A stretch of 64,000 nucleotides of DNA, taken from JANQQC01 sp965262255. GTDB lineage: Bacteria; Pseudomonadota; Alphaproteobacteria; Caulobacterales; Hyphomonadaceae. Where the stretch lies: the NCBI GenBank assembly GCA_965262255.1, contig OZ253505.1, forward strand, positions 2,046,001 to 2,110,000, read 5' to 3'. A model generated the notes under the pieces. The model was not told the DNA's origin, ran no database searches, and worked only from the letters and a program-made list of their open reading frames with translations. The translations under genes and the position numbers were made by a program. This document shows, piece by piece, positions 55,885 through 64,000 of the stretch; position 1 is the stretch's first letter, and each line of letters opens with the position of its first letter.

Positions 55885-56876
55885 AATCATTTCTTTTTGC
55901 ATTCGAGGATTTGTTGTTTACCATTTACTGCTTCGACAATTCGTATAGGTCACTATTTGGTAATTCTGAGATTCTTGTATCTGTTAATGCCTAGACTCTC
56001 TCTAGCGCACTTCTTGTTGCATTCGAAGCTTAGAATAGAAGCGTGGAATCACTGCGGGACTTTACACTTACTGACACTTTAGGTGTCGCGGGTATACGGG
56101 GCTGAGTTTTCGTCATATTACCTTTCTTTCTACAGTCACAAAATCTCTCAAAAAAATCTCTCAGAACCCTTTAGGAAGAGTTCCGTGCAACCACTCAATG
56201 TGAGAGATTTTGATGGTGTCATTCACATCACGTTCGATTTGAATGACAGAGTTAGAACGTCAGTTAACACGCTCTGAAAGAGCAAGTCATTTTTTTGATC
56301 TTGCCACATCCAGCATACATCCGACTTCGTGTTTTGGGTTTCACTCGCGTGACTTTATCATTAGAAATTTCAGTCTCGAAAGAAAGCTGGTTTGTCAAAT
56401 TGGCCTAGTTCTGTCCTAGTATACTTCGTGCAATCTTTTGATTTATAGTCAAGTTTTGGGAACTAAATACAATTAGACTCATTTCAGAACCCAGTGGTTT
56501 CCATGGCCGTATTTCTAAGGTCTTCGTACATCTGCAGTGCCTATAAACTACAGGATTCCAATAGGGTTAGAGGTACAAGTTAGACCGTCATTCGATAAGT
56601 GTTTTTTTTGTTGTCTATATCTCCTGTTAGGCTTGCGACTATTCACGCAATTCTGCGAAATGTGTCAAATTGTACATAGTTCCGGATTATTATAACTTTG
56701 ATCCTCACCAATTGTAAGGACTGTCAATTTTAGCCGCCTTGATTGTAATTCTTATGAGCTGTTCTATCAAAGATACCTTAGAACGGTTAGATTCCTACAA
56801 GTTTATCGAGAACTAAAGATTATTCGAATTGGCCTCAATGTACTCCTTTCACAACAATCTGAAATCTTGCACTCAG
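55885..56876. other. Gap of ~1 kb
   Basis: No well-supported gene. A plus-strand 64-codon frame at 56083-56277 has no ribosome binding site or recognisable content. A weak terminator-like hairpin is at 56271-56296. Confidence 0.4.
56271..56296 (+). terminator. Possible rho-independent terminator
   Basis: A small hairpin GCTCTGAAAGAGC (5-bp stem) is followed after six bases by a run of seven T. It lies about 390 bases past the autotransporter stop. The gap before the T run makes it weak. Confidence 0.3.
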
Positions 56877-57462
56877 TCAAAAATTTGTTGACCTTCTGCG
56901 ACATATTTTGAACGCAACGAATTAACTGTCGTTAAAGCTTTATCGCGGTCGTCTTCGTAATAGCTATAATTTACACATCTGCCGTTATAATCAGCAACCT
57001 TTACGTTAAACTTATCGAGATTTTTTTAAGCTCTTCTAATGGCATTAATCCCCTCAAAGCCGAATCCTCCCTCAAAATGTATGTGTCTCGAGCCGCCTCT
57101 AACCTAATTTCTTCTGCTAGGCAGTATCTTATTTGGGCTCGTGTTAGGATATGTCCACCTCCCATCGGCGGAAGATTCGAATCGGGGTCGGAATATGTTC
57201 TGTCTGACGTTCGAAATGGGTTTCTTATACGCACCTTTCCTCTGGCATAAACGATTCCTCCGCTTTCTATTAATTCAGGGTGATACCACGTCCCATATTT
57301 GTCAGATGTTGGAGATCGACTTCTCTCCTGCTTCAGAAGATAACGATCATTATTGGTAAAGTTCAACTCTTGGTTTCTCTGGATTTGCATATTGTTCGCA
57401 GCTATCAAGGTGACCGTTAAACAAACCCCTAAAATTTTCCTAACAAAGGAACATTTAGCCAT
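56877..57462 (-). pseudogene. Secreted protein with a homopolymer frameshift
   Basis: The open part (57462-57001, 153 codons) starts with a signal-like peptide (MAKCSFVRKILGVCLTVTLI) and has GGAG 7-8 bases before the ATG. Near its end an A7 run (coding strand, about 57024-57030) shifts the frame. In the next frame the sequence goes on DKFNVKVADYNGRCVNYSYY and EDDRDKALTTVNSLRSKYVA, ending EGQQIFD at 56877. The joined C-terminus (CLAEEIRLEAARD, FNxxVxDYNxRC) fits a known conserved C-terminal pattern of uncharacterised proteobacterial proteins. Eight A would restore about 195 residues. It could be a recent mutation, slippage control, or a sequencing error. Confidence 0.65.
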
Positions 57463-57868
57463 CTCATTTCTCCGTGAATTAACGTGTGATTTGTAAGAGT
57501 GAGAGTTTTGTGTGTTTCACGCGGTTTCTCTGCTACTACGGGAGTGTATAGCAGGAAATCGTCAATTCAGATAGTGCCTATTTGCGCGAATATGGGGCAT
57601 ATAGAATATAATCCCTCAAGTTTTGTGTTTGTGAAGCATCTATTGCTAGATAGGGAGATAACCAAACGATCCTAGTTACCCCTCAATGGAGTTAGCATAC
57701 TCTCTTTCACAAACGCTCGCACATGATTGCTGGAATATAAAGCCGGCGAGTTGGGAAATGTTGTGTTCTGCGGGGGCAGTGACTTAGATTGGGCTATATA
57801 CTCTGCCGTGAGAACCAATAAAGATATAATAACTATGAAGTCATCTCTATATAATCGCCCAAATTCGA
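57463..57868. other. Gap without a supported gene
   Basis: About 400 bases between ihfB and the frameshifted secreted-protein gene. Nothing recognised. Confidence 0.4.
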
Positions 57869-58144
57869 TTATTTGTTAATTCGCCTGCGAAGAGCACGAC
57901 CAGGTTTGAATCGCAAAATTTTACGCTCCGGCATATGTAATTTTTTGCCGGAAATGGGATGTGTCCCGATTTTTTTTGCGTAGATTTTAGTGAAGAAAGT
58001 CCCAAATCCTCTCAGTTCGACGAACCTTCCTTCAACCAAAGCGTCGGTTATAGTACCGAAAATCACATTAATCACAGTTTCAGCATCCTCTTTCCTTAAA
58101 TCATATTCTTCGGATATGATTGTTATGAGTTCTGAACGTAACAT
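57869..58144 (-). CDS. ihfB: Integration host factor beta subunit
   Basis: This encodes 91 residues of the HU/IHF family: LRSELITIISEEYDLRKEDA at the N-terminus, VELRGFGTFFTKIYAKK, then FKPGRALRRRIN. The DNA-bending arm reads GTHPISGKKLHMPER, which departs from the common GRNPRTGE form. Its place after rpsA on the same strand matches cmk-rpsA-ihfB in many proteobacteria, which supports IHF-beta rather than HU. It bends DNA together with IHF-alpha, encoded elsewhere. Confidence 0.85.
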   Translation of the reverse strand: MLRSELITIISEEYDLRKEDAETVINVIFGTITDALVEGRFVELRGFGTFFTKIYAKKIGTHPISGKKLHMPERKILRFKPGRALRRRINK

Positions 58145-58211
58145 TTGGATTACCTTTTGCTGGGGAGAATAAGAAAGTTAGCAAGAAACTATTAGGAAAT
58201 ATGCCTGTAAC

Positions 58212-60167
58212 TTAACTGTTAACAAGTTCAATCCATTTAGACAGTTTACCTGTAAGTTTCGTTTCGGACTCTATACGCTGAATGCCTTCTTCGTCTAGTG
58301 CGACTAAGTCTTCAACAGAATTAATTCCGGCAGATTTCAATTTCTTTTCGGCTGCGGGGCCAAGTCCCGTGATAGACGTTAACGGCTTAGCACCGGGCTC
58401 CGAATCATCAGTATCAGGACTCGCGTCAGAAGATTTGTCTTTAGACTGAGACGCTGCTAATGCTTCGCCGAGGATGTCACCTAATACGGCACCACTATCA
58501 GCGGATCCATATTGTTCTACTGCTGCTTTTTCTTCAGCAATTTCTAATTCTTTAATTGAAAGACTGATATTCTGCTTGGCCTTATCAATTCTTGTGATTT
58601 TGGCATCAACTTTATCGCCTGGTGCAAATCTTTCAGGACGCTGTTCCCCTCTGGCTCTTGACAGGTCACTACGTCTTATAAACGTCGACATTTGTGGATC
58701 ACCAAAGGTAACGCCGATTCCGTTAGCAGTGACCTCAGTAACGACACAGGTAACGACAGAACCCTTACGAAGTGCTTTTGATTCCTTGCTGTCGACAGTA
58801 TCTTTATCTACTTGCTTAACGCCTAATGAAACTCGTTCTTTTTCAACATCAATATCTAAGACTTTGACCTTAACTGATTCACCTTTATTGTACTTTTCAA
58901 TGGCTTTTTCTCCGGGTTCATCCCAAGATAAATGTTGAATATGTACCATTCCATCAATGTCTTTACCTATACCGACAAATAACCCGAATTCAGTGATTCC
59001 TCTAATCTCACCCTCGATAATGGTTCCAATCGGATTCTCATCGCAGAAGATTTGCCACGGATTTTCCTTAGCTTGTTTCATGCCAAGTGAAATACGGCGT
59101 TTTTCAGAGTCCACATCTAGGACAACCACTTCAACTTTCTGTTCCGGGCTTACTATCTTACTGGGATGAACGTTTTTCTTTGTCCAACTCATTTCTGATA
59201 CATGGATTAGCCCTTCAATACCATCTTCAACTTCAACGAACGCTCCGTACTCGGTAATATTAGTTATGCTTCCAGATTGTCTACTTCCAACGATATAACG
59301 CTTTTCCACCCCGGCCCAAGGGTCCTCGCCTAGCTGTTTCATCCCAAGAGAAATTCTGTGTGACTCAGGGTTGATTTTAATTATTTGTACTTTAACGGCA
59401 TCGCCGACACTAACAACCTGAGTAGGGTGGTTGACTCGTTTCCAACTCATGTCTGTTACATGTAAGAGTCCGTCTATTCCACCGAGGTCAACAAATGCTC
59501 CGTAATCCGTAATATTCTTCACGACTCCGTCACGAATATCTCCTTCAGCCATCTCTCCAACCAGTTCTGCCCTTTGCTCTGCGCGGCTTTCTTCGAGAAT
59601 AGCTCTACGAGAAACGACAATATTACCCCTGACGCGATCCATTTTTAGAATGACAAACGGCTGTGGTTCATCCATTAACGGAGCAATGTCTCTGATCGGT
59701 CGAATATCGACTTGGGAGCCGGGAAGAAAAGCACTTATTTCACCGACAGTAACCGTAAAACCACCTTTTACACGCCCCATTATTGTGCCTCTAATTTGTT
59801 CTTTATCATTGAATTTTGCTTCTAAATCTTGCCAATTTTCTTCTCTACGGGCTTTCTCTCGAGACAGAACTGCTTCCCCAAGAGCATTCTCTATTCTTTC
59901 CAGATACACATCAACAATATCGCCTTTACTAGGTTTTTTTTCGTCAATCGCGAATTCTCGAGACGGAACGCGGCCTTCTGTTTTCAGGCCGAAATCTAGT
60001 ATGTAGTAATCATTTTCTATTGATTGAACGGTAGCCGGAACAACTCGGCCTTCAACAAGATGCTCCGTGTTTGATGTACTCTCAAACATTGCGGAGAAAT
60101 CTTCAGTAGTGGGATTCATGGTTATCTCTTCTTTGACCTCGATTGCCTCGGTTGTTTCTGTAGACAT
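58212..60167 (-). CDS. rpsA: Ribosomal protein S1 with a C-terminal HhH-like tail
   Basis: This encodes 651 residues with AAGGA before the ATG. Six S1 domains are visible, with repeated ITDYGAFVDLGGIDGLLHVT, ITEYGAFVEVEDGIEGLIHV and ITEFGLFVGIGKDIDGMVHI units and the linking RISLGMKQ. S1 binds mRNA on the 30S subunit. The last ~65 residues (about 587-651) are an extra part, LTSITGLGPAAEKKLKSAGI and NSVEDLVALDEEGIQRIE, which resembles a helix-hairpin-helix domain and is not part of typical S1. It is linked by an acidic stretch. Operon: aroA-cmk-rpsA-ihfB. Confidence 0.95.
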   Translation of the reverse strand: MSTETTEAIEVKEEITMNPTTEDFSAMFESTSNTEHLVEGRVVPATVQSIENDYYILDFGLKTEGRVPSREFAIDEKKPSKGDIVDVYLERIENALGEAVLSREKARREENWQDLEAKFNDKEQIRGTIMGRVKGGFTVTVGEISAFLPGSQVDIRPIRDIAPLMDEPQPFVILKMDRVRGNIVVSRRAILEESRAEQRAELVGEMAEGDIRDGVVKNITDYGAFVDLGGIDGLLHVTDMSWKRVNHPTQVVSVGDAVKVQIIKINPESHRISLGMKQLGEDPWAGVEKRYIVGSRQSGSITNITEYGAFVEVEDGIEGLIHVSEMSWTKKNVHPSKIVSPEQKVEVVVLDVDSEKRRISLGMKQAKENPWQIFCDENPIGTIIEGEIRGITEFGLFVGIGKDIDGMVHIQHLSWDEPGEKAIEKYNKGESVKVKVLDIDVEKERVSLGVKQVDKDTVDSKESKALRKGSVVTCVVTEVTANGIGVTFGDPQMSTFIRRSDLSRARGEQRPERFAPGDKVDAKITRIDKAKQNISLSIKELEIAEEKAAVEQYGSADSGAVLGDILGEALAASQSKDKSSDASPDTDDSEPGAKPLTSITGLGPAAEKKLKSAGINSVEDLVALDEEGIQRIESETKLTGKLSKWIELVNS

Positions 60168-60309
60168 TGGTTATCCTTTGTGGGATGCGAAAATTGGACA
60201 TTATAACCCAAATAGGAGTTATAGTCCTTTATAACAAGATTTGAATGATTTTGGCGAAAAGGCTACCTTATTGATAAGTGTGTTCTTAATTGAACACGTA
60301 AGAATTATA

Positions 60310-60942
60310 TCAACGTCTTGTATCAATAATTTTGTCGATATACTCTCGCGCCGTTTGCACGGCTTCTTCTATAGTCTTTTTACTCGTATCAATCAAGTAT
60401 GAATCTCGCGCACGGATCATCGGAGCGATGCCTCTTGACCTGTCGCGGGCATCTCTTTCTTTAAGGTCAGCTAACGTAGCAGAAAGCGTAACCTTGCGCC
60501 CTAATGCCTCAAATTCCCGCCATCGCCGCGCCGCCCGCACGTCCATATCGGCCTGAATCCATAATTTAATTTCGGCATTCGGACAAACAACCGTGCCAAT
60601 ATCTCGTCCGTCGAGAACTGCTCCATTCGGTTGATTAGCGAAATTTCTTTGAAATTCGAGTAACGCCGCTCTGACATTTGGGATCGCTGCTACTTTAGAA
60701 GCCGCATTGCCGACTTCACTAGAGCGCAGATCACTATCCTTAAACATTTCGAGTTTAACCGATGTAGCGAGAGTCGCTAATCGACTGACATCGCTGAAAC
60801 TAATGTTCTGATTGATGGCTTCAAGGCCGACGGCCCGATACAACGCCCCGGTATCCAAATGCGGTATGCCGTAATGTTCGGCAAGTTTTTTCCCGATCAC
60901 CCCCTTGCCAGACGCAAGAGTACCGTCGATTGCAATAATCAT
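60310..60942 (-). CDS. cmk: Cytidylate kinase
   Basis: This encodes 210 residues from MIIAIDGTLASGKGVIGKKL. The ATG at 60942 overlaps the aroA stop as ATGA, so it is preferred to 60963. Features: P-loop GTLASGKG, the HLDTGALYRAVG segment, LDGRDIGTVVCPNAEIKLW, and RDARDRSRGIAPM. It phosphorylates CMP and dCMP. The P-loop has threonine where relatives often have PA (GPAASGKG). Confidence 0.94.
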   Translation of the reverse strand: MIIAIDGTLASGKGVIGKKLAEHYGIPHLDTGALYRAVGLEAINQNISFSDVSRLATLATSVKLEMFKDSDLRSSEVGNAASKVAAIPNVRAALLEFQRNFANQPNGAVLDGRDIGTVVCPNAEIKLWIQADMDVRAARRWREFEALGRKVTLSATLADLKERDARDRSRGIAPMIRARDSYLIDTSKKTIEEAVQTAREYIDKIIDTRR

Positions 60943-62261
60943 TGCCCGCCGGCCTCTATGCAAGCACCGAGTTTGTTCATGTCGGCAAGGAATGAGGGAT
61001 AGCTGGTAGCGATCATTGAAACGTCGTCTAGGGAAACTGGATTCTGAGTTGCTGTGCCCAAAACAAGTGCGCTCATACCAATTCTGTGGTCATTGCAGGT
61101 CTTAACTAACCCGCCGCCTTTCGGCGAACCATCGCAGCCCATAATTGTAAATCCGTCTTTTCTTTCTTCTATTTCAACCCCGTTGACTCTAAGCATTGCA
61201 ACTATTGAAGAAATGCGATCGCTTTCCTTAACTCTTAGTTCTTCGGCGCTAGTGACTATAGTTTCCCCTTTAGCAAAGGAAGCCAGAACGGATAGGATCG
61301 GGAATTCATCGATCGTTGAGGAGACTAACTCTCGTGGAATCTCAACTCCCTGGAGATTACTCGATTCGATCAACAAAGTTCCTACTTTTTCACCAGACAC
61401 AACCTCTTCAGAAAGTATCCTAATAATTCCGCCCATTTGTTCTACAACCTCCAGAAAGCCTCGGCGCGTCGGGTTGAGCATAACATTTGATATTTCAATT
61501 TTTCGTGATGATCCTAATAGTCCGCAGGCCACAAGAAATGCTGCAGAAGACGGATCTCCGGGAATGTTGGTGTCTGTAGCGGTCAGAGTTTGCTGCCCTT
61601 GAATGCGGATGCAAGCGTGTCCGTTCGTATCTATAGATGTTTGAGATACTCCTCCGAAGGTTGTCAGCATGCGTTCGGTGTGATCTCGAGACAGCTGGGG
61701 TTCTTTTACGATTGTTTCGCCATCGGCGTTCAGACCAGCTAAGAGTATTGCTGATTTAACTTGCGCTGACGCAATCACGGATCGGTGGCTGATTGCCGAT
61801 AAGTTTTTGCTTCCGCGAATACTAAGTGGTAATCGTCCATTACCCTTGTATTTGAAAGACGCTCCCATTTTCGAGAGAGGTTCAATAATACGGTTCATAG
61901 GTCGTGAACGAAGACTAATGTCGCCTGTTGCCTCAGCAACGATTGGAAAACCTGCGATCGCTCCTAAAGTTAGGCGACACCCCGTTCCAGAGTTACCAAA
62001 ATTTAGAGTTTCTTTCGAATCTCGAAGTCCGCCCTTTCCATCGACAATCCAGTCGCCATTATTCAGTTTTTGAATCTGAGTTCCGAGCTTCCTCATTGCA
62101 TCGACTGTGTGCAACACATCCTCACCTTCCAAAATCCCAGAAAGCTTTGATTCTCCTCGCGCTAAAGCGGCAAATATAATTGCTCTATGAGAACAAGACT
62201 TATCGCTAGGAGCTATTATTTCTCCTTGCATTCGATTGACCGGGTAAGATGTCCAAGTCAC
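60939..62261 (-). CDS. aroA: EPSP synthase (3-phosphoshikimate 1-carboxyvinyltransferase)
   Basis: This encodes 440 residues from GTG 62261, with GGA 6 bases before it; a TTG at 62276 without a ribosome binding site is the alternative. Features: EIIAPSDKSCSHRAIIFAAL, ILEGEDVLHTVDAMRKLG, FGNSGTGCRL, LRVKESDRISSIVAMLR and KTCNDHRIGMSALVLG. It acts in the shikimate route to aromatic amino acids. The LEGEDVLHT type is that of the alphaproteobacterial class II enzymes. The usual PGDKSISHR is PSDKSCSHR here. It is translationally coupled to cmk. Confidence 0.94.
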   Translation of the reverse strand: MTWTSYPVNRMQGEIIAPSDKSCSHRAIIFAALARGESKLSGILEGEDVLHTVDAMRKLGTQIQKLNNGDWIVDGKGGLRDSKETLNFGNSGTGCRLTLGAIAGFPIVAEATGDISLRSRPMNRIIEPLSKMGASFKYKGNGRLPLSIRGSKNLSAISHRSVIASAQVKSAILLAGLNADGETIVKEPQLSRDHTERMLTTFGGVSQTSIDTNGHACIRIQGQQTLTATDTNIPGDPSSAAFLVACGLLGSSRKIEISNVMLNPTRRGFLEVVEQMGGIIRILSEEVVSGEKVGTLLIESSNLQGVEIPRELVSSTIDEFPILSVLASFAKGETIVTSAEELRVKESDRISSIVAMLRVNGVEIEERKDGFTIMGCDGSPKGGGLVKTCNDHRIGMSALVLGTATQNPVSLDDVSMIATSYPSFLADMNKLGACIEAGGQ

Positions 62262-62589
62262 AGGATTTCCGTTCAATTTGGCGGATAGTTAGAAGGCAGA
62301 TTATAGATAGAATTTGCTAATTGTGTTATTCTTAGTTTATTGTATTATGCGGACTGTTTCGATGCGAGGTTCGCCTTGCCGAGAAGGGGAAGTTACAATA
62401 GGCTCACGAAGGATGGATCGCCAGCGAATTCATGATCAAATTTTGTTAAATTAAATTCCGTCTGAGCCTAGAAAAATTCCAACAGAGCAATATCTCTGCA
62501 ATATAATCTTTTATGTTTGAGATTAAACACTACCAAATTTTACGTGGCAAATGTCACAAGGTTAAGTCAACACACCAATGGAGAACTAC

Positions 62590-63120
62590 GTGGCCAAAGA
62601 TGAGTCAGTCGATCAGGAAATTTGTCCGAAATGCGAACAAGAACTGTGTCAATGTTCTCTAGGTGAGAAGCGTGTCTGCCCGGCATGCGAGACCAGATTT
62701 TACGACCTTAACACTCGATCAAAAAAGCCAAAGTGTCCTCAGTGCGGTGAGGTATACACTCCCGATGATGTTGCCAACACAACGTTGAAAACAAAATCTG
62801 AACTTGAAGCAGAAGGGGGTGTTTCTGACGATGTTGTGACCGATGATTATGTTTCTGATGACGTTGACGATAACGTCAAAGACGATAATGACCTTGATGA
62901 CGAAGCCGAAGAAGAAGATGGGGATGTCGACGTGATTCCTGCGACAGATGAGGTAGAACTGAAAATTGAAGATGACGATGAGGAGGATGGCGGTGCTAAG
63001 CCACGAAAAAAATATTCTGATGTCAGTATAGGAGATGAGCTTGATACGGATATAATGGATGCGGACGACGATGATGAGGAGGATATAGAGTTAGATGGTA
63101 ACGGAACGGTGCCGAAATAG
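62590..63120 (+). CDS. FYDLN-acid protein (TIGR02300 type)
   Basis: This encodes 176 residues from GTG 62590, with GGAG 7 bases before it; this gives MAKDESVDQ, like relatives that begin MAKPE. ATG 62578 is the alternative. A zinc-ribbon-like part KRVCPACETRFYDLNTRSKK, PKCPQCG is followed by a long tail of aspartate and glutamate. The family is typical of alphaproteobacteria; function unknown. An additional CPKCEQELCQC pair lies at the N-terminus. It is divergent from aroA, with tRNA-Ala after it. Confidence 0.88.
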   Translation: MAKDESVDQEICPKCEQELCQCSLGEKRVCPACETRFYDLNTRSKKPKCPQCGEVYTPDDVANTTLKTKSELEAEGGVSDDVVTDDYVSDDVDDNVKDDNDLDDEAEEEDGDVDVIPATDEVELKIEDDDEEDGGAKPRKKYSDVSIGDELDTDIMDADDDDEEDIELDGNGTVPK

Positions 63121-63132
63121 TCAACGCAAACA

Positions 63133-63208
<76 letters not shown>

Positions 63209-63281
63209 CATAAAATTACTCTAGTTCAACAGAAACTAGGTTTGACGATGCCATTCTTTTGAACATTGATAGTCAGGTTTA

Positions 63282-63770
63282 TTAATTCGTCTCTTCATTC
63301 AAAGAGCCGCAAAGAATGTCCATAAGTTCTTGTTCCGACTGCGCTTTCAGTAAATGCTCGCGGACGATTTTCTGTCGAAAGGCCCGGCTAACTTGCGCTA
63401 ATGCTCTTAAATGATCAGTATGCGAGGACTCCGGCGCGAGGATCATAAAAATTAGATTGCAGGGGCAGTTGTCGACCGCGTCAAAATCAACTCCCTCGCC
63501 GCTTAATCTGAGAAATGCCCCGACCGGAAACGTTATTTGTTCTAACCGAGCGTGCGGGATAGCTACACCATCGCCGACACCCGTCGATCCACTTCGTTCT
63601 CGCTCTAGAACCTTTTTCTGTATCTCTCGGGCATCACAAATGATATCGGTCGACTCACGCAAGCGATCAGAGAGTGCGACCGCTAACTCGGCAATCGCTT
63701 GCTTACGGCTGGAAATGTCGGGCAATGACATAACCACCCCATTTTTAAGCAGGCTGGATAAATTTACGCT
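63282..63770 (-). CDS. ptsN: PTS IIA-Ntr (nitrogen regulatory phosphotransfer protein)
   Basis: This encodes 162 residues from MSVNLSSLLKNGVVMSLPDI; the start at 63770 has AAGGA about 10 bases upstream, and the frame is open to 63818. The phosphorylated histidine is in GVGDGVAIPHARLEQI. Further family segments: LIFMILAPESSHTDHLRALA. It works in the regulatory nitrogen PTS. It lies 18 bases after hpf on the same strand, the common alphaproteobacterial order. Confidence 0.92.
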   Translation of the reverse strand, partial: SVNLSSLLKNGVVMSLPDISSRKQAIAELAVALSDRLRESTDIICDAREIQKKVLERERSGSTGVGDGVAIPHARLEQITFPVGAFLRLSGEGVDFDAVDNCPCNLIFMILAPESSHTDHLRALAQVSRAFRQKIVREHLLKAQSEQELMDILCGSLNEETN

Positions 63771-63787
63771 CATCTCTTTGGTGTCCT

Positions 63788-64000
63788 TTAAGTCGACACC
63801 TCTGATGGATCTACCCAACCAATGTGACCATCTGCTCTTCGATAAACCATGTTGTGACGTTTGTTTGCTGCATTGCGAAACATTAGGGCGGGTACGTCGC
63901 TTAACTCTAACTGCATAACGGCTTCCGAGACGGCCATTGTGTGAACTGCCGTTGAGGTTTCAGCGATTGTTAGAACCGAATTTTTCTCTGACGTATTATC
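63788..64000 (-). CDS. hpf: Ribosome hibernation promoting factor, C-terminal part
   Basis: This is the last 70 codons of a gene that enters from the right edge. The sequence VSEAVMQLELSDVPALMFRN, ...HNMVYRRADGHIGWVDP is the C-terminal domain of long-form HPF/RaiA, which drives 100S ribosome dimers. The N-terminal part is outside the window. ptsN follows after 18 bases. Confidence 0.88.
   Translation of the reverse strand, partial: DNTSEKNSVLTIAETSTAVHTMAVSEAVMQLELSDVPALMFRNAANKRHNMVYRRADGHIGWVDPSEVST

Overview
The window looks like a chromosomal segment of a fairly AT-rich alphaproteobacterium. The main clues lie in the right-hand third: a FYDLN-acid (TIGR02300-type) protein, an EPSP synthase of the class II type usual in alphaproteobacteria, the order aroA-cmk-rpsA-ihfB, the pair hpf-ptsN, an alphaproteobacterial-type uracil-DNA glycosylase, and ETF-ubiquinone oxidoreductase next to ispE. 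TonB-dependent maltodextrin uptake genes fit a Gram-negative cell with an outer membrane. I did not run any search, so the lineage is inferred from gene types and gene order only.

Layout. Bases 1-21.3 kb form an accessory, defence-like island: a GNAT-PIN-GNAT-ASCH-like protein, small operons, a decayed IS481-type transposase, a decayed copy of a HEPN-like pair, two related DNA methyltransferases (one fused to an HNH nuclease), two paralogues of an unknown family, an SMC-like ATPase with a small partner, and a NERD-domain helicase. Bases 21.4-26.2 kb and 31.9-33.8 kb hold a maltodextrin locus (TonB-dependent receptor, alpha-glucosidase, lipoprotein alpha-amylase). It is interrupted by an accessory block at 27.2-31.8 kb: a fusion of pentapeptide repeats, an RNA-polymerase alpha-CTD-like domain and an HTH; an intact HEPN-like pair; and an IS256 remnant. 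Bases 34.2-41.3 kb are accessory again (ATPase pseudogene, radical SAM protein, HD hydrolase plus nucleotidyltransferase). From 41.4 kb rightwards the genes are mostly core: two glycosyltransferases, UDG, ETF-QO, ispE, a 2418-residue autotransporter, ihfB-rpsA-cmk-aroA, FYDLN protein, tRNA-Ala, ptsN and hpf.

The most striking signal is a set of long G homopolymers (G9-G11) in otherwise AT-rich DNA. Two of them lie at the same place, just after the likely ATG of each methyltransferase gene. In both, the present G9 puts the ATG out of frame, and 8 or 11 G would restore the frame. This is the signature of phase-variable DNA modification, and one of the two switchable proteins also carries its own HNH nuclease domain.

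A second theme is duplication and decay. Four families occur twice in the island (methyltransferase, DWLNESPNNEPDK family, HEPN-like pair, small IWY-motif protein). Several genes carry single in-frame stops or homopolymer frameshifts. At least four families of short inverted-repeat elements (about 150, 175, 182 and 229 bp) and one short terminal-repeat-like sequence are scattered through the accessory DNA. One of them (151-152 bp, three complete copies) shares its end with the IS256 remnant, which suggests it is a non-autonomous derivative.
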